A stretch of 64,000 nucleotides of DNA from Fodinibius sp034521915 (GTDB lineage: Bacteria > Bacteroidota > Rhodothermia > Balneolales > Balneolaceae), in contig NZ_JAXHLU010000018.1 of NCBI RefSeq assembly GCF_034521915.1, forward strand, positions 44,523-108,522, read 5' to 3'. This document shows positions 60,325-64,000 of the stretch, piece after piece. The stretch's first letter is position 1, and each line of letters begins with the position of its first letter. The notes below the pieces were generated by a model, which was not told the DNA's origin, made no database searches, and worked only from the letters and a program-made list of their open reading frames with translations. The position numbers and the translations under genes are program-made.

Positions 60325-62193
60325 TTACTCTACATCACCCATTAATCGTTTAACTGGAGGTGCCGCAAGTAAACCTACAATTCCTCCACCGCCGACCAAC
60401 AGTGCTACGCTCCCAAATAAGCTGCTTGGTTCCAGCGTTTCCAGTTGCCCGGCCATCAGCCCTGCAAATAAGTTGCCGAGTGCCGCTGCTACAAACCAAA
60501 CCCCCATCATTTGACTGACAAGACGTTCTGGGGCAAGCTTCGTCATTGAAGAGAGTCCAACAGGAGACAGACAAAGTTCACCGCAGGTATGAAGGAAGTA
60601 AGTAACGATGAGCCATGTTGGAGCAACAGAGTTGGGGCCTGTAGCATTAGCGGCTCCCCAAGAAATTACGAAAAAGCCTGCAGCTAGTCCCAAAAGTCCT
60701 AGACCGAACTTAACAGGGATCGAAGGGTTTGCATTACGAGCTGCTAACCATGTCCAAAACCAGCCAAATACAGGTGCCAATATTACAATAAAGAGTGGAT
60801 TAATATTTTGAAGCATACTTGCCGGCATTTCCCACGTGGCGGTTAATTGGGTAGAAACGTAATAGACAAAGCCAACAACCAGTAAAGAGAGACCGGCTGT
60901 TCCTGCTTTACCAACCCACCAAAGGTTATCACGCTTAAAAATACGCCAGCTTATATAACCGAGGGGAAGTGCCAGTATTAAGGCAGGAAGAAATGCACCT
61001 ACTTGGCTAATTAATCCATAGGGACCGAAAGTGCGATCAGTTTCTCGATCTGCAAATAAATTAAGAGAGGAACCTGCCTGCTCAAAACCACTCCAGAAAA
61101 GTGCTGCTAGAATAAAAAGCCAAAAAATTACAAATAATCTTTTCTTTTCTAGTGAAACATTGAGACTTGGCATGAACATCCGAACAGTATTGAAGAGGAG
61201 AAAGGCTATTACCGTAATTCCAATACCAATTTGGTACGAAAATAACGTGTAGCCCCAACTAAATGATGCAGCGTAAAATCCAGCAGCGGCTAATAGTAAT
61301 ACAATCCCAATCCATTTTGTATCGTTGATGAGATAAGCAAAGAAAACTACGGCTATAAGAGCCACGCTGGTACCCAAAGTTTGAGCAAGTTGCTGCAGTG
61401 ATATCCCGATAACCCCAGTATTCATCAGGATGCTAAACAGAATGATAACTGCAGTACATGCGCCGGTTGTTATCCAAAAATTTCGGCTACGTCGAGAAAG
61501 TGTTTCTCGGCTGTCATCTACCTTCAGTTTTCCAGCTTCTCCCAGATTTTTCTCACCAACTTTATAGGAAATAAGTCCGAGGAGCATTCCGAAACCAGCC
61601 AATGAAAATCCCCAGTGCCAGTTGTAACCTTCGCCGAGAATACCACAAAGCGTAGGTCCTAAAATAGCACCGAAGTTAATCCCCATATAAAAAATAGAAA
61701 ATCCGGCATCGCGTCGGGCACCTCCTTCGGGATAGAGCTCACCAACCATAGAACTTACATTTGGCTTTAAAAGTCCGGTTCCTATTACGATGAAAATGAG
61801 TCCCAGGTAAAAAGAAGGTTCATCGGGAAGTCCCATCAGTGGGCCGGCCATTGTAAAGTGGCCTAGAGCAATAATACATCCACCTATAAAAACACTTTTC
61901 TTTTGTCCCCATAGCTTGTCGGCAACCCAGCCGCCGGGTAAAGCCAAGACGTATACAAAAAACGTATAAAGTCCATATATAGCAGTAGCTCTGCCATCAC
62001 TAAATCCAAGACCTGGATTTTCTCCGGTTACAGCTGCTGCCATAAAAAGAACTAGAAGGGCACGCATTCCATAATAACTGAAGCGCTCCCAAAACTCCGT
62101 AAAAAACAATGTTGATAGCCCCCGCGGATGGCCAAAAAAGTCATTTTTTTGGGAGTTATCAGTCTCTACTGTCCCTGTTTGTTCGTTTGCCAT
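60325..62193 (-). CDS. POT/PTR-family proton-dependent oligopeptide transporter
   Basis: 622 residues, about fourteen membrane helices. The family motif 'FFTEFWERFSYYGMRALLVLFM' (the E-x-x-E-R-F-x-Y-Y-G signature) and 'DAGFSIFYMGINFGAILGPTLCGILG' are present, as is 'PTWLIVTYFLHTCGELCLSPVGLSSMTKLAP'. Longer than the standard POT by an extra helical segment. It imports di- and tripeptides with protons. Confidence 0.95.
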   Translation of the reverse strand: MANEQTGTVETDNSQKNDFFGHPRGLSTLFFTEFWERFSYYGMRALLVLFMAAAVTGENPGLGFSDGRATAIYGLYTFFVYVLALPGGWVADKLWGQKKSVFIGGCIIALGHFTMAGPLMGLPDEPSFYLGLIFIVIGTGLLKPNVSSMVGELYPEGGARRDAGFSIFYMGINFGAILGPTLCGILGEGYNWHWGFSLAGFGMLLGLISYKVGEKNLGEAGKLKVDDSRETLSRRSRNFWITTGACTAVIILFSILMNTGVIGISLQQLAQTLGTSVALIAVVFFAYLINDTKWIGIVLLLAAAGFYAASFSWGYTLFSYQIGIGITVIAFLLFNTVRMFMPSLNVSLEKKRLFVIFWLFILAALFWSGFEQAGSSLNLFADRETDRTFGPYGLISQVGAFLPALILALPLGYISWRIFKRDNLWWVGKAGTAGLSLLVVGFVYYVSTQLTATWEMPASMLQNINPLFIVILAPVFGWFWTWLAARNANPSIPVKFGLGLLGLAAGFFVISWGAANATGPNSVAPTWLIVTYFLHTCGELCLSPVGLSSMTKLAPERLVSQMMGVWFVAAALGNLFAGLMAGQLETLEPSSLFGSVALLVGGGGIVGLLAAPPVKRLMGDVE

Positions 62194-62400
62194 TGAAACT
62201 GGTATTTATTTAAAATTGCAATTCCCAATAACACAATTGATTTACGCCGTGCATGATAATTAAACCGACATAGTGAAGCAACTTTTTAAGTGTTTGTATT
62301 ATTTAACGACTGATACAGAGATATTCAAACAGGGGTAGATGGTACGCAATACGCATTAAATTTATTACATTGCCAAAAATCCGAAGTAAAAAAATTGGTG

Positions 62401-64000
62401 ATGAGTACAGAAAAAGGAGTCGTCAAAAATATAAAAGCACCAACCGGAACTGAATTGCAGTGCAAGGGCTGGCATCAGGAGGCCGCCCTGCGTATGCTGA
62501 TGAATAATCTCGATCCTGATGTCGCTGAGAAGCCAGACGAGCTTATTGTCTATGGTGGGAGTGGCAAAGCGGCGCGCAACTGGGAGTGCTATCATAAAAT
62601 TGTTGAAACGCTAAAGCGACTCGAAAATGATGAAACGCTTTTGGTGCAGAGCGGCAAGCCGGTGGGCGTATTTCAGACGCATGATGAGGCCCCGCGCGTG
62701 ATTATTGCCAATGCGCACTTGGTACCTAACTGGGCTAATTGGGATGAGTTTCGCCGCCTAGATAAAATGGGGTTGACGATGTACGGACAAATGACGGCCG
62801 GATCGTGGATATATATCGGTACGCAGGGCATTTTGCAGGGCACATATGAAACCTTTGCGGAATGTGCCCGCCAGAAATTTGATGGTACGCTAGAAGGTCA
62901 ACTGTTGGTCACGGCTGGACTCGGTGGCATGGGTGGCGCTCAGCCGCTGGCAGCTACGATGAACGGCGCGGCCTGCATCGCCATCGAAGTGGATGAAAGT
63001 CATATTGACCGGCGTATCGAAACTGGTTATTGTGACATAAAGTGTTCGAATCTGGATGAGGCGCTCGAAAAAGCACTGGATGCCAAAGAGAAAGGAGAAT
63101 CGCTATCTATTGGATTATTAGGAAATGTGGCCGAAGTGCTACCTAAAATGTTGGAAAAAGGCGTGATCCCCGATGTGTTGACCGATCAGACTGCGGCCCA
63201 TGATCTCCAGGTTGGATATATTCCTGCCGGGATGTCGGTTGAAGAGGCTGCCGAAGAGCGTGAGCTAAACCCTGAAATGTACCAAGAGGCCGTGCTTGAC
63301 TCGATGGTGACCCATGTAGAAACTATGTTGAAAATGCAGGAAAAGGGAGCCATTACCTTTGATTACGGAAATAACCTGCGCGGCCAGGTGGCCGATCATC
63401 GCGGTATGGACGAAGCCTTTAACTTCCCGGGATTTGTACCCGCTTTCGTTCGTCCGCTGTTTTGTAAAGGCTCCGGTCCGTTTCGCTGGGCGGCGCTTTC
63501 CGGCAATCCCGAAGATATTTATACCACTGATCAAGCGGTACTGGATACGTTTCCTGAGAAAGAATCGCTAAATCGGTGGATTCGCAAAGCCCAAGATCAG
63601 GTGCAGTTTCAAGGCCTGCCGTCGCGCATCTGCTGGCTGGAGTACGGTGAACGCGCCGAGATGGGTGCCAAGTTTAACTGGCTCGTCAAAAAGGGAAAAG
63701 TAGATGCTCCCCTGGTAATCGGTCGTGATCACCTGGATGCGGGGTCGGTGGCATCGCCAAACCGCGAGACCGAAGGAATGAAAGATGGCTCAGATGCCAT
63801 TGCCGACTGGCCGCTGCTTAATGCTATGTTGAATACAGCAAGTGGAGCAAGTTGGGTGTCACTACATCATGGCGGCGGCGTTGGAATTGGGTATTCAATT
63901 CACGGAGGAATGGTCTGTGTTGCTGATGGAACGGAGTCGGCCGACAAACGACTCAAGCGCGTGCTTACCAATGATCCGGGCAGTGGTGTGATGCGTCACG
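62401..64000 (+). CDS. hutU: Urocanate hydratase (5' part, runs off the right end)
   Basis: The frame is open from the ATG at 62401 to the last base, about 533 codons. The start 'GVVKNIKAPTGTELQCKGWHQEAALRMLMNNLDPDVAEKP' and the blocks 'TLLVQSGKPVGVFQTH', 'GSWIYIGTQGILQGTYETFA', 'TAGLGGMGGAQPLAATMNGA', 'CIAIEVDESHIDRRIETGYCD' and 'GPFRWAALSGNP' are those of urocanase, with the NAD+-binding 'GLGGMGGAQP' loop. 'WLEYGERAEMGAKFN' and 'SLHHGGGVGIGYSIHGGM' are also present. It converts urocanate to imidazolonepropionate in histidine degradation. A GTG immediately precedes the ATG. Confidence 0.96.
   Translation, partial: MSTEKGVVKNIKAPTGTELQCKGWHQEAALRMLMNNLDPDVAEKPDELIVYGGSGKAARNWECYHKIVETLKRLENDETLLVQSGKPVGVFQTHDEAPRVIIANAHLVPNWANWDEFRRLDKMGLTMYGQMTAGSWIYIGTQGILQGTYETFAECARQKFDGTLEGQLLVTAGLGGMGGAQPLAATMNGAACIAIEVDESHIDRRIETGYCDIKCSNLDEALEKALDAKEKGESLSIGLLGNVAEVLPKMLEKGVIPDVLTDQTAAHDLQVGYIPAGMSVEEAAEERELNPEMYQEAVLDSMVTHVETMLKMQEKGAITFDYGNNLRGQVADHRGMDEAFNFPGFVPAFVRPLFCKGSGPFRWAALSGNPEDIYTTDQAVLDTFPEKESLNRWIRKAQDQVQFQGLPSRICWLEYGERAEMGAKFNWLVKKGKVDAPLVIGRDHLDAGSVASPNRETEGMKDGSDAIADWPLLNAMLNTASGASWVSLHHGGGVGIGYSIHGGMVCVADGTESADKRLKRVLTNDPGSGVMRH

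Noticed and set aside
1..64000. CRISPR array, rRNA, transposase, integrase or phage genes
   Set aside because: No regularly spaced repeats, rRNA sequence or transposase/recombinase motifs were seen on either strand.

Overview
The window reads as chromosome of a moderate-GC, Gram-negative bacterium of the Bacteroidota/Rhodothermota/Balneolota kind. Supporting signs are outer-membrane barrels and lipoproteins, many starts without a clear Shine-Dalgarno, a TAnnTTTG promoter element, DUF4920, DUF5694 and DUF6429 proteins typical of these phyla, a long-tailed SecG, and a PhoB-PhoR pair. Balneolaceae is my best guess, by inference only. There is no rRNA, CRISPR array or transposase.

Layout. 1-1.5 kb: tail of a type IV pilus minor-pilin operon. 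1.5-9.8 kb: accessory genes, namely an NTF2-like protein, a vanadium haloperoxidase-type lipoprotein, an unknown lipoprotein, and an FAD-oxidase/NTF2 lipoprotein operon between two paralogous AraC regulators. 9.98-12.7 kb: an integron cassette array on the minus strand with three attC sites and no integrase (a CALIN). It carries a DUF5694 protein, a membrane-anchored unknown and a NERD/zinc-ribbon protein; the ends of cassettes 2 and 3 match their own attC R'' boxes. 13-16 kb: a DNA-damage group (canonical SRAP, Y-family polymerase, two small unknowns) and a Pmp3 peptide. 16.3-18.7 kb: a small island beside tRNA-Asp with an hsdR remnant, a HigB-HigA-SecB-like toxin-antitoxin-chaperone operon with a palindromic operator, and a tRNA remnant.

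18.8-32.4 kb is mostly housekeeping: apaG, glutathione peroxidase, an MBL hydrolase, manC, phoBR, ruvC/ruvA, an alanine carrier, DinB, coaX, marC, an fRMsr-like GAF protein, DUF4920 and a methyltransferase. 32.5-33.1 kb is a decay zone (DUF6429 and P-type ATPase remnants). 33.1-39.4 kb groups a Kv-type channel, amphi-Trp protein, rhodanese, ZIP transporter, SQR-like flavoprotein, frameshifted ferritin and an archaeal-style peroxiredoxin. 39.8-46.1 kb holds a broken serine hydrolase, an ABC-2 exporter and a frameshifted uvrA. 46.2-49.9 kb holds a CPBP protease, a PLP decarboxylase and a serine-palmitoyltransferase-like enzyme.

50.0-53.2 kb is striking. An intact DEAD-box protein has lost essentially all ATPase/helicase motifs, and nearby an intact SRAP paralogue has lost all four catalytic residues. 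The remainder carries mscS, secG, an LLM flavoenzyme, a DUF3365 haem protein, an SDR, a frameshifted lipoprotein, mnmE, a POT transporter and the 5' part of hutU, which runs off the right end. Three single-base insertions (uvrA, ferritin, lipoprotein) may be real or may be consensus errors.
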